Program-made: the position numbers and the translations under genes
NCBI GenBank assembly: GCA_945906715.1
Contig: CAMDRK010000095.1
Span: 1 to 8,626, forward strand
DNA length: 8,626 bases
Direction: 5' to 3'
From: Nitrospira lenta
GTDB taxonomy: Bacteria; Nitrospirota; Nitrospiria; Nitrospirales; Nitrospiraceae
Notes under the pieces: generated by a model
Database searches by the model: none
What the model was told of the DNA's origin: nothing
Seen by the model: only the letters and a program-made list of their open reading frames with translations
Shown: positions 1-6,006 of the stretch, piece after piece
Layout: the number at the start of each line of letters is the position of its first letter
How positions within the stretch are numbered: position 1 is the stretch's first letter

Positions 1-1503
1 GGAGTGAGCTTCGCGGGGATTAAGCCTGGCGCGACCTTTACCTATCGCTTTCCGGTCAGGCAAAGCGGCACCTATTGGTTTCATAGTCACTCCGGCGGAC
101 AGGAGTTAGCTGGTATGTACGCGCCGATGATCATCGATCCCATCGAACCTGAGCCGTTTCGCTATGAGCGCGAGTATGTGGTGATGCTCTCGGATTGGAG
201 TTATGAATCGTCCGAAACCCTATTCTCAAATCTGAAAAAGCAAGGAGGTTACTACAACTTCCAGAAACGTGCGGCGGGTGAGTTCTTGACCGATGTGAGA
301 CGCATGGGGTTTTGGACGGCGATCAAGAACTACTTGATGTGGGACCAAATGCGGATGGACCCGACCGACTTCGCGGACGTCACCGGATATACCTTTACCT
401 ATCTGATGAACGGCTTGTCGCCCGCCGGCAACTGGACGGGGCTGTTTCGTCCAGGGGAGCGGGTGCGTCTGCGATTTATCAATGCGGCCAGCATGACCTT
501 CTACGACGTGCGCATTCCGGGGCTCACGATGACGGTGGTGCAGGCCGATGGGCAGAACGTCCAGCCTGTCGCGGTGGATGAGTTTCGCATGGGAGTTGGG
601 GAAACCTACGATGTGATCGTCGAACCTACCGAGGACCGTGGCTACACCATCTTTGCCGAGACGATGGACCGTAGCGGCTATGCGCGCGGCACGCTCGCGC
701 CGCGAACGGGCATGGTTGCGGCAATTCCTCAACGTCGGCTCCGGCCGCTTCGAACGATGGAGGATATGGGCATGGGAGGAATGAAGGACTCCCATGGTGA
801 CATGGCAATGCCTGACATGAAGTCCTCCGGCGACATCCAGAAGGTAAAACCTTCTGACGAGAGTTCGAGTACGGAGCACATACAGCACGGTTCGGGAACA
901 CCGCCTGTGAAAGATATGCAAGAGATGCCAGCCAAGGGTGCGGGTGTTCAAGGCCGCTCGAAGATACCCGGCGCCGAACCAGTCAAGCATAGCCCGGACG
1001 ATCATGGTCCCGGCAATCAAATGGTGGCCGAGTATTCGCGGAACCGGTTGGGGCAACCAGGAAGAGGACTGGAAGGCAGCGACCGCCGGGTCCTGCTCTA
1101 CACCGATTTAAAAAGTCTGGCGCCCTATCCAGACCAGCGGGAACCGGAACGCGAGATTGAACTCCATCTCACGGGCCACATGAATCGGTACATGTGGTCG
1201 TTCGACGGCAAGAAATATTCAGAAGCCAAAGAGCCGATTCGCTTCCAGTACGGCGAGCGGGTGCGGTTGACCTTTGTGAACGATACGATGATGGAACATC
1301 CGATCCATCTGCACGGGATGTGGATGCATTTGGAAAATGGCGCCGGCGCCTATCTTCCACGAAAACATGTGGTCGTGGTCAAGCCTGCTGAGCGGCTGTC
1401 TGTCGCCGTCACCGCGGATGCCCCTGGGCCCTGGGCGTTTCACTGCCATCTGCTCCTCCACATGGAGGCGGGTATGTTCCGGCTTGTCGAGGTGTCGGAA
1501 TGA
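1..1503 (+). CDS. copA: CopA-type periplasmic multicopper oxidase, 5' partial
   Basis: This is the C-terminal ~500 residues of a copper-resistance multicopper oxidase. CopA/PcoA proteins act in the periplasm, where they bind copper and oxidise Cu(I). The frame is open to the first base, and the opening residues GVSFAGI match the family's interior. The GTG at 4 is therefore an internal valine codon, and roughly the first 100 residues, with the signal peptide and the first copper motif (HxHG), lie outside the window. Counting codon 1 at base 1, visible copper motifs are FHSHSG at 27-32, HPIHLHG at 433-439 and HCHLLLHMEAGM at 481-492. The last supplies the type-1 ligands C482, H487 and M492. A Met/His-rich low-complexity insert spans about 253-341, with clustered Met such as MEDMGMGGM; such stretches bind copper in this family. 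The stop overlaps the copB start by 4 nt, so the two genes are translationally coupled. Family assignment is confident. Confidence 0.95.
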   Translation, partial: GVSFAGIKPGATFTYRFPVRQSGTYWFHSHSGGQELAGMYAPMIIDPIEPEPFRYEREYVVMLSDWSYESSETLFSNLKKQGGYYNFQKRAAGEFLTDVRRMGFWTAIKNYLMWDQMRMDPTDFADVTGYTFTYLMNGLSPAGNWTGLFRPGERVRLRFINAASMTFYDVRIPGLTMTVVQADGQNVQPVAVDEFRMGVGETYDVIVEPTEDRGYTIFAETMDRSGYARGTLAPRTGMVAAIPQRRLRPLRTMEDMGMGGMKDSHGDMAMPDMKSSGDIQKVKPSDESSSTEHIQHGSGTPPVKDMQEMPAKGAGVQGRSKIPGAEPVKHSPDDHGPGNQMVAEYSRNRLGQPGRGLEGSDRRVLLYTDLKSLAPYPDQREPEREIELHLTGHMNRYMWSFDGKKYSEAKEPIRFQYGERVRLTFVNDTMMEHPIHLHGMWMHLENGAGAYLPRKHVVVVKPAERLSVAVTADAPGPWAFHCHLLLHMEAGMFRLVEVSE

Positions 1504-2450
1504 TGAGCGGAACAAGCTCTCCTGCCGGAGTTTCCGCATGCCTCCTTGCAGTTGCTTGTGTTTTCATGTTGGGCAACGGCATCGCCGTGCGGGTCATTGC
1601 CGCGCCACCTTCGATCGAATCCTCCATGACCCCACTCACGTCAACGGTGACTGATACGGCCCAAAAGGGAAAGGCGCCAGCCGGCCAGACCGCTTCCAAG
1701 GCCTCTGTGACCGTCGGTTCTTTTGCCAAGGAGGAAGGCACGCGGTCTAAGTTTTCCCCGCCAGACGACTGGCCTGCTCCCGTTAACGATCAGGAGCATC
1801 GTCTATTCACTCTCATCGATGTCCTCGAATACCGTCCGAGAACAGGTGGAAGTCAAGGCCATGACGACTACCGGTGGGATATCGAGGGCTGGTACGGCGG
1901 GGACTACAACCGAGTCTGGTTCAAAAGCGAAGGACAGAAGGACACCGCCTTCAAAGCAGACTACGACGTGGACTTTCAACTCCTGTATGGCCGGTTCATC
2001 CAGAAATATTACGATTTTCAGATCGGTCCGCGCGTCGAGACTCAAACATTCCGCGGGCACAACGTGACCCGTGGGCTCGGCGTGATAGGAATCGAAGGGC
2101 TTGTCCCGTACAACTACGATTTCGAGTCTTCTCTGTTCATCGATCAGAACGGCGCGGTGTCTGCCAGGCTGGCATTCACGAAAGACCTATTGCTGACGCA
2201 ACGCCTGATCCTCCAGACCCGCTTCGAGACCAACGCCGCTGTTCAACGAGTCGAGGAATTCACGACCGGCTCCGGGCTCAACAACCTCGAATTCGGGGGG
2301 CGGCTGCGTTATGAATTTCGACGCGAGTTTGCGCCTTACATTGGTATCTCCCTCGATAGAAGTTTCGGCGAGACCGCCACTCTCGTGCGCCAAGAGGGGG
2401 GCAACCCATCACAGGTTCGATTCGTCATGGGGGTGCGGGCCTGGTTCTGA
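1500..2450 (+). CDS. copB: CopB-type outer-membrane copper resistance protein
   Basis: This 316-residue protein is predicted to be a CopB/PcoB outer-membrane beta-barrel that works with CopA in copper tolerance, probably sequestering or passing copper at the outer membrane. Residues 1-35 form a long signal peptide, with the hydrophobic part at 11-29 and likely cleavage near VIAA. Residues 36-97 are a Ser/Thr/Lys/Pro-rich linker. The conserved domain begins at DDWPAPVND (89-97) and runs to the end. It shows family landmarks such as LTQRLILQ (232-239), SGLNNLEFG (258-266) and RREFAPYIG (274-282). It finishes in Phe, as expected for proteins inserted by the BAM machinery. The linker here lacks the Met-rich repeats seen in some CopB proteins. 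The start ATGATGA overlaps the copA stop. Either of two adjacent ATGs (1500 or 1503) could be used, with gaggtg a few bases upstream inside copA. Confidence 0.93.
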   Translation: MMSGTSSPAGVSACLLAVACVFMLGNGIAVRVIAAPPSIESSMTPLTSTVTDTAQKGKAPAGQTASKASVTVGSFAKEEGTRSKFSPPDDWPAPVNDQEHRLFTLIDVLEYRPRTGGSQGHDDYRWDIEGWYGGDYNRVWFKSEGQKDTAFKADYDVDFQLLYGRFIQKYYDFQIGPRVETQTFRGHNVTRGLGVIGIEGLVPYNYDFESSLFIDQNGAVSARLAFTKDLLLTQRLILQTRFETNAAVQRVEEFTTGSGLNNLEFGGRLRYEFRREFAPYIGISLDRSFGETATLVRQEGGNPSQVRFVMGVRAWF

Positions 2451-2540
2451 ACGGGAACCCTTGCGCGTGAAGCGTCGTTCCCTTTGACTGCGCTCAGGAC
2501 AGGCGTGAAGCGTAAAGCGCGACAGGCGCGACACGAAGCT

Positions 2541-2640
2541 CGAAATTCCAGGTTCGAAGTTGATGGAACCTCGAACTCTCGCCTATCCCGTTCTTTCCGT
2601 CGGTCTCTAACTCAGAACTTATAACTCAGCACTCAGCACT
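2541..2640 (-). repeat. Dispersed repeat, copy A, inverted relative to 3711-3822
   Basis: The reverse complement of this stretch matches 3711-3822. The best-conserved core, 2565-2598, pairs with 3753-3786 at 32 of 34 positions; it includes aagaacgggataggcgag followed by ttcgaggttcc. On one side of the core are degenerate units of ctcagaactt/actcagcact type, the complement of the gttctgag units in copy B. On the other side the similarity fades into ggttcgaagt/cgaaattcc. The two copies flank tsdA as an inverted pair about 1.15 kb apart. Their function is unknown. Confidence 0.85.
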
Positions 2641-2787
2641 TTCTGTTCCGCCCCTTGTCTAGCTCCTGTGGCATCCCGCAACAATGACGAGGTCGGCGCT
2701 GTGGCTTTTAGCTCCAGGGCGACCGGAGTCTGATGGCTAATCGTTTGATTTGACGGGTTAAAGCGACAGGCCGGTTCTCCCTGTTAG

Positions 2788-2803
2788 TGGCACGGTCTTG
2801 GCA
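2788..2803 (+). promoter_or_regulatory. Possible sigma-54 (-24/-12) promoter motif
   Basis: The sequence TGGCACGGTCTTGGCA fits the sigma-54 consensus TGGCACGNNNNTTGCA with one mismatch (G for T in the -12 element). It keeps the required GG-N10-GC spacing, with GG at 2789-2790 and GC at 2801-2802. It is in the right orientation for tsdA, but transcription would begin near 2814, about 2 nt before the preferred ATG at 2816. That would give an essentially leaderless mRNA, which is unusual. It may be a chance match. No activator gene or upstream activator site is recognised nearby. Confidence 0.3.
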
Positions 2804-2815
2804 CAAGAGAGAGCT

Positions 2816-3655
2816 ATGATACGACTGTTGCCGACTATTCTTGGTGTGGCTATGCTCCTGAGCTGCTCAGCCGAGAGGGCTCGGGTCGAGACCGAGGAGT
2901 TTCGAGGGGCCACCCAAACTGGCAGCGCGCCGATAGAATTTTCTCCACCCTCCCCGGAAACTATTCCTGGTAGTCAACGGGGTGAACAGATCCGGCTTGG
3001 CTATAAGATTGTCGTCGATACACAGCAATATGCCAAACCCTATGTCGGCAATAGCCTCAACTGCACCAACTGTCATCTCGACGGCGGGCTCAATCCGAAC
3101 GCTGCCTCGTTCGTCGGCCTAGCCGCAGTCTATCCCGAGTACCGTGCCCGCAATGCAAAGGTGAATACGCTCACTGATCGTGTCAACGAGTGCTTTGAGC
3201 GGAGCCTGAATGGGCGGGCGCTTCCGCCGGACAGTACTAAGCTGCAGGCCGTCGTGGCCTACATCACCTGGCTTTCACGCGGAGTGCCAAGCGGTGCGAC
3301 TATATCCTGGCGGGGTTTCCAGCGTATTCAGTCACAGCGCCCAATCGATTCAGACAACGGGAAGAAAGTGTTTGCGAGTAAATGTGTTTTCTGTCACGGC
3401 TCCGACGGTCTGGGCACGATGACGGCGCCGCCGGTCTGGGGGCCGCAGTCCTACACGATTGACGCAGGCATGGCGCGGGTGAGCGTGGCCGCCGCTTTCA
3501 TCAAATCGAACATGCCACGTAGCTGGGGTTGGAGCCTGTCGGATGACGATGCGTACGATGTTGCCGCCTATATTAATGCCCAACCCCGGCCGGATTTCCC
3601 CGGCAAGGTGAATGATTGGCCGAAGGGAGGCAAGCCAGCAGATTCGCCATACTAG
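2816..3655 (+). CDS. tsdA: TsdA-like diheme cytochrome c lipoprotein (thiosulfate dehydrogenase family)
   Basis: This 279-residue diheme cytochrome resembles TsdA, which couples two thiosulfates into tetrathionate in the periplasm. The signal peptide ends in the lipobox LLSC, so C17 is probably lipidated and the protein membrane-anchored. Haem 1 is CTNCH at 83-87 and haem 2 is CVFCH at 190-194. The block NTLTDRVNECFERSLNG (117-133) corresponds to the region that carries the unusual Cys haem ligand of characterised TsdA proteins; C126 is the matching residue. In the haem-2 half, AAFIKSNMP (226-234) offers K230 or M233 as distal ligands. The C-terminal part DFPGKVNDWPKGGKPADSPY is typical of this family. 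The ATG at 2816 is preferred. An in-frame TTG at 2798 would add six residues and place charged residues ahead of the signal peptide. No tsdB partner is adjacent. Family is confident; substrate is inferred. Confidence 0.88.
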   Translation: MIRLLPTILGVAMLLSCSAERARVETEEFRGATQTGSAPIEFSPPSPETIPGSQRGEQIRLGYKIVVDTQQYAKPYVGNSLNCTNCHLDGGLNPNAASFVGLAAVYPEYRARNAKVNTLTDRVNECFERSLNGRALPPDSTKLQAVVAYITWLSRGVPSGATISWRGFQRIQSQRPIDSDNGKKVFASKCVFCHGSDGLGTMTAPPVWGPQSYTIDAGMARVSVAAAFIKSNMPRSWGWSLSDDDAYDVAAYINAQPRPDFPGKVNDWPKGGKPADSPY

Positions 3656-3710
3656 TGCGCGAGACGTGCGGGGCTTGCGGGAAAAGCGGGATGGGTGAGG
3701 CGGGGAATGA

Positions 3711-3822
3711 AGTTCTGAGTTCTGAGTTCTGGGTTCTGAGTTTGAGACTGGCGGGAAGAACGGGATAGGCGAGTGTTCGAGGTTCCTTGAACTTCAAACT
3801 CAGAACGTCGAACTCAGAACTC
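3711..3822 (+). repeat. Dispersed repeat, copy B, with long palindromic arms
   Basis: This element starts with tandem gttctgag units (from 3713). Next come a core (3753-3786) shared in inverted orientation with 2565-2598, and then ctcagaac units. The two ends are inverted copies of each other. The arm 3717-3746 pairs with 3794-3822 as two perfect 13-bp blocks separated by a 3-nt mismatch, leaving a loop of about 47 nt. A transcript could fold into a long stem-loop between tsdA and the osmC-like gene. No T run follows, so it is not a standard terminator. The preceding 3671-3709 (aagcgggatgggtgaggcgg) has the same low-complexity style. Confidence 0.85.
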
Positions 3823-3888
3823 AAAACTTGAAGGGTGCATGTTTTGCTCGTTGCGCTCACAATTCACGAATGACATAGAAGAGGGCGC

Positions 3889-4299
3889 ATGAAACTCATA
3901 GTCTCATATCATGGCGGGACTCGGCATGACATCACGAGCGGCAGGCATCGCGTCGTGACCGATCAGCCGGTCGAGGATGGGGGGCAGGATGCCGGCATGA
4001 GCCCTGTCGAACTCTTCGTCGGCTCACTGGCTAGTTGTGTCGGTTATTTCGTGGGCCGCTACTGCGATCGCCATCAGATCTCGATCAAAGGGTTGAGCGT
4101 CGAAGCGGAATGGACCATGACGGAACAGCCGCATCGGGTGGGCCAGGTCACGCTGGCGATTCACTTGCCGCATCGAATCACGGCTGAACAAAGCGAGCGT
4201 CTTCTCAAAGTCGCGCATGGCTGCACCGTGCATCAATCTTTTGCAGTGCCCGCCGGGGTGGCGATCGAACTCAATTCCCATCATCGTGGAGGTGGGTGA
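3889..4299 (+). CDS. OsmC-family protein
   Basis: This 136-residue cytoplasmic protein belongs to the OsmC/Ohr/YhfA superfamily. Members are often Cys-dependent peroxidases acting on organic or lipid hydroperoxides, though many YhfA-like members have no proven substrate. Two expected cysteines are present: C50 in MSPVELFVGSLASC (37-50, start of the central helix) and C112 in HGCTVHQSF (110-118). The length is normal for the family. It is closer in layout to the YhfA-type OsmC group than to Ohr, judging from the GMSPVEL and HGCTVH blocks. The start at 3889 is preceded by gaagaggg at 3878-3885. The last codons (SHHRGGG) run into the downstream G-rich repeat, so the C-terminus may have been altered by it. 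Its place between TsdA and DsrE suggests thiol or sulfur redox chemistry, but that is inference. Confidence 0.88.
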   Translation: MKLIVSYHGGTRHDITSGRHRVVTDQPVEDGGQDAGMSPVELFVGSLASCVGYFVGRYCDRHQISIKGLSVEAEWTMTEQPHRVGQVTLAIHLPHRITAEQSERLLKVAHGCTVHQSFAVPAGVAIELNSHHRGGG

Positions 4300-4393
4300 G
4301 GAGTTAGGGGTGAGGGGTAAAGGGATAAGGGGGTAGGGGGGTAAAAGGGGTAACGGTGTAAGGCGCGCGAGGCAAGGGGTAAGGGGGTAGGGG
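4297..4393 (+). repeat. G-tract low-complexity repeat with G-quadruplex potential
   Basis: The + strand carries successive G-tracts of 3-6 bases at 4307-4310, 4314-4317, 4322-4324, 4329-4333, 4336-4341 and 4347-4350, with loops of 3, 4, 4, 2 and 5 nt. Two more tracts follow at 4383-4387 and 4390-4393. An imperfect 19-bp direct repeat is present: agggataagggggtagggg (4321-4339) and aggggtaagggggtagggg (4375-4393) differ at one base. The G-rich strand is the one present in mRNA, so a G-quadruplex could form between the osmC-like and dsrE-like coding regions. Confidence 0.8.
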
Positions 4394-4434
4394 ATGAGAG
4401 GAAAAGAAACACGAACGACGAGGAGTAGGAAAAC

Positions 4435-4794
4435 ATGGCGACATTTATAATTTCTGGAAGCCGAGGCACGGATGATCCGACCATGGCAACGTTGCCGTTC
4501 ATGGCAGCGAAGGTTGCGAAAGAGCAGGGGCACGAGGTTGTGCTTTGGCTCTGGAATGAAGCGGTCACGCTTGGGCGGAAGGGAACTGCGGATCATGTGA
4601 CGGGGGTGAATCTGACGCCGCTCAAAGATGTACTGGCAGCCGTGCAAGCGGCGAATATTCCCATCTGGGTATGCGGGGCCTGCGCCGTGGCGCGGCAGAT
4701 CGGCGCGGGGGATCTTGTTTCTGGCGCGACGATCAAGGGCATGCCGGACTACATCAAGGCCGTCGCCGAACGTGATCGAAACGTGGCATTCTGA
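4435..4794 (+). CDS. DsrE-family sulfur-carrier-like protein
   Basis: This 119-residue soluble protein has the DsrE/DsrF-like fold signature. It begins with an N-terminal strand ATFIISGSRGTDDPT, followed by a helix holding PFMAAKVAKEQGHEVVLWLW. It ends with the cysteine motif WVCGACAVARQIG (79-90) and a final helix. DsrE-type proteins bind persulfide sulfur on a conserved Cys and hand it on in cytoplasmic sulfur oxidation or tRNA thiolation. C80 and C83 form a CxxC that could carry sulfur or form a disulfide. No DsrF or DsrH partner, TusA or rhodanese gene is adjacent, though a rhodanese domain is encoded 2.6 kb downstream. An AGGAG at 4421-4425 supports the ATG at 4435. The gene ends 26 nt before ppk2, so the two are probably co-transcribed. 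The exact subfamily is uncertain. Confidence 0.85.
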   Translation: MATFIISGSRGTDDPTMATLPFMAAKVAKEQGHEVVLWLWNEAVTLGRKGTADHVTGVNLTPLKDVLAAVQAANIPIWVCGACAVARQIGAGDLVSGATIKGMPDYIKAVAERDRNVAF

Positions 4795-4820
4795 TAGCGT
4801 GCGAAGAAAGGAAGCTCTGT

Positions 4821-5855
4821 ATGGCAACCGATAGCGAATCTGCAGGGAAGTCGAAAGGCCGAGCTGGTCGGCGGGATGAGGCGGACATTGATGAGCGCAA
4901 TGAGCTGGAGACCATTCCGACGATGGTGCCGCGGGAAGGGGACGGCTATCGACTCCCGCGCGCCGGATCTGTCGGACAGGGGCTGGGACGTATCGGCGAA
5001 TTGGGCAGCGCCTTGACCGAGGACGATCTCCGCAGGGTCAATACGAGCAAAGGTTTTATCCAATTGCTCGAGAACAAATCCGTCGATATCGAAGAGGTGC
5101 GCAGGACATTGCTGTACGAGCAAGAGTTGCGGCAATTACAAGTTGAATTGGTCAGGCTTCAACGGTGGGTACAGAACAAGGGTGAACGAATTGCGATTCT
5201 GGTCGAAGGGCGCGATGCGGCAGGGAAGGGCGGTACGATCCGCCGGTTCACCGAGCATCTGAATCCCCGCGCCATGCGGGTGGTCGCGCTGCCCAAACCC
5301 TCGGATGAAGAACGGGGGCAATGGTACTTTCAGCGCTATATCCGCCAGCTGCCCAATAAGGGCGAGATCGTGTTCTTCGACCGCAGTTGGTACAACCGGG
5401 CGGTGGTCGAACCGGTGATGGGATTCTGCAACAAGAAGGAACACCAGCGGTTTCTGCAGCAGGTTCCGGAATTCGAACATATGCTCTACGAAGATGGCGT
5501 GACGATCATCAAGTTTTGGTTCTCCATCTCCAAGGAGGAGCAGGCGAAGCGATTCGAAGCGCGCAGACAGAACCCGCTCAAGCAATGGAAGTTGAGCCCG
5601 GTCGATGCTAAGGCGCAAGAACTGTGGGATTCCTATACCGGCTACAAAGAGGAAATGTTCAGCAAAACGCACACGACCTTCAGTCCCTGGATTATCGTCA
5701 AGGCCAACGATAAGCAGGCGGCGCGATTGGAAAGTCTCCGGCATGTACTGAATGTGTTGCCCTACAACGGCAAGGATGAGGCCCCGATCCGCCTCGCGCC
5801 GGACCCCAACGTGATCACTCGATTCCACCGCAAGATGGTGGAGCTGGATTTGTAA
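4821..5855 (+). CDS. ppk2: Polyphosphate kinase 2 (PPK2 family)
   Basis: This 344-residue protein is a PPK2-type kinase, which transfers phosphate between inorganic polyphosphate and nucleotides, usually using polyphosphate to make ATP or GTP from the diphosphate. The catalytic domain spans about 97-344. The P-loop is GRDAAGKGG (130-138) with K136, and the Walker B segment is VFFDRSWYNRA (184-194) with D187. Further family blocks are RGQWYFQRYI (165-174) and the lid region PLKQWKLSP (252-260) with the following helix. Residues 1-96 exceed the minimal fold. The first ~45 are charged and probably disordered. The single-domain architecture resembles class I PPK2, but nucleotide preference cannot be read from sequence. 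A ribosome-binding site aaaggaag at 4807-4814 supports the start. The gene follows dsrE by 26 nt, perhaps linking energy storage to the stress or sulfur genes. Confidence 0.95.
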   Translation: MATDSESAGKSKGRAGRRDEADIDERNELETIPTMVPREGDGYRLPRAGSVGQGLGRIGELGSALTEDDLRRVNTSKGFIQLLENKSVDIEEVRRTLLYEQELRQLQVELVRLQRWVQNKGERIAILVEGRDAAGKGGTIRRFTEHLNPRAMRVVALPKPSDEERGQWYFQRYIRQLPNKGEIVFFDRSWYNRAVVEPVMGFCNKKEHQRFLQQVPEFEHMLYEDGVTIIKFWFSISKEEQAKRFEARRQNPLKQWKLSPVDAKAQELWDSYTGYKEEMFSKTHTTFSPWIIVKANDKQAARLESLRHVLNVLPYNGKDEAPIRLAPDPNVITRFHRKMVELDL

Positions 5856-5900
5856 CAGGCTCCAGCAAGGGACTCTATGCGTCCGATGCATTCGATCGAT

Positions 5901-5958
5901 GTCCATCTGGTTGATGTGGTTAGTTTCGTTCAACCAAAACAAGATAGACCAAATGAAC
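5901..5958. repeat. Imperfect palindrome of ggtt/aacc units after ppk2
   Basis: The T/G-rich left half (5901-5930) and A/C-rich right half (5932-5958) are degenerate inverted copies. They match at about 20 of 27 aligned positions with one 3-nt gap. The centre is cgttcaacc. A transcript could form an extended weak hairpin just after ppk2. It is followed by gctttttcggcagcctg (5974-5990), but the T run is too far from the stem for a normal intrinsic terminator. The style resembles ccaaac-type repeats I recall from Nitrospira intergenic regions (memory only). Confidence 0.5.
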
Positions 5959-5994
5959 AAGACAGACTGGCGAGCTTTTTCGGCAGCCTGTTAA

Positions 5995-6000
5995 AGGAGG
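5995..6000 (+). promoter_or_regulatory. Strong ribosome-binding site fixing the cytochrome c start
   Basis: A full AGGAGG lies six nucleotides before the ATG at 6007. It favours that start over the in-frame GTG at 6004, which would leave only three nucleotides of spacing. It is the best Shine-Dalgarno match in the window and predicts strong translation of the cytochrome gene. Confidence 0.75.
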
Positions 6001-6006
6001 AAGGTG

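Larger units (their letters stand above)
2451..2815. other. 365-nt gene-free interval with repeats between copB and tsdA
   Basis: No coding frame here looks real. The left part contains an 11-bp direct repeat, gcgtgaagcgt, at 2465-2475 and 2503-2513. Between the two copies is ccctttgactgcgctcagg, which resembles a short interspersed motif I recall from several bacterial genomes (memory only). The middle carries an inverted copy of the 3711-3822 repeat. From about 2641 to 2787 I see nothing assignable. A sigma-54-like motif sits at the right edge. No GC-rich hairpin followed by a T run was found after copB, so its terminator is not identified. Confidence 0.7.

Noticed and set aside
4..6. GTG at position 4 as the copA start
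   Set aside because: The reading frame continues to the window edge and GVSFAGI is interior family sequence. The signal peptide and first copper motif are missing, so the gene is truncated by the window.
226..1056. Long minus-strand open frame opposite copA
   Set aside because: It lies antisense to a clear multicopper oxidase. Its translation is Arg/His-rich without recognisable motifs, as expected for the complement of GC-rich coding sequence.
2798..2800. TTG at 2798 as the tsdA start
   Set aside because: It adds MAQERA ahead of a good signal peptide and overlaps the possible -12 element. ATG 2816 gives a normal lipoprotein signal.
3711..3822. gttctgag units as a CRISPR array
   Set aside because: Units are 7-8 bp, tandem and degenerate, with no regular unique spacers and no cas genes nearby.
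3573..3860. Minus-strand frame reading through repeat copy B
   Set aside because: Its Ser/Leu/Arg-rich product is a direct translation of the gttctgag-type repeat and is unlikely to be a protein.
4024..4827. Long minus-strand open frame across the osmC-like, G-tract and dsrE-like region
   Set aside because: It spans two well-supported genes and a low-complexity repeat. The middle reads as Pro/Leu/Ser repeats, the complement of the G-tract.
5136..5960. Long minus-strand open frame opposite ppk2
   Set aside because: It is antisense to a PPK2 with all catalytic motifs and shows no domain of its own.
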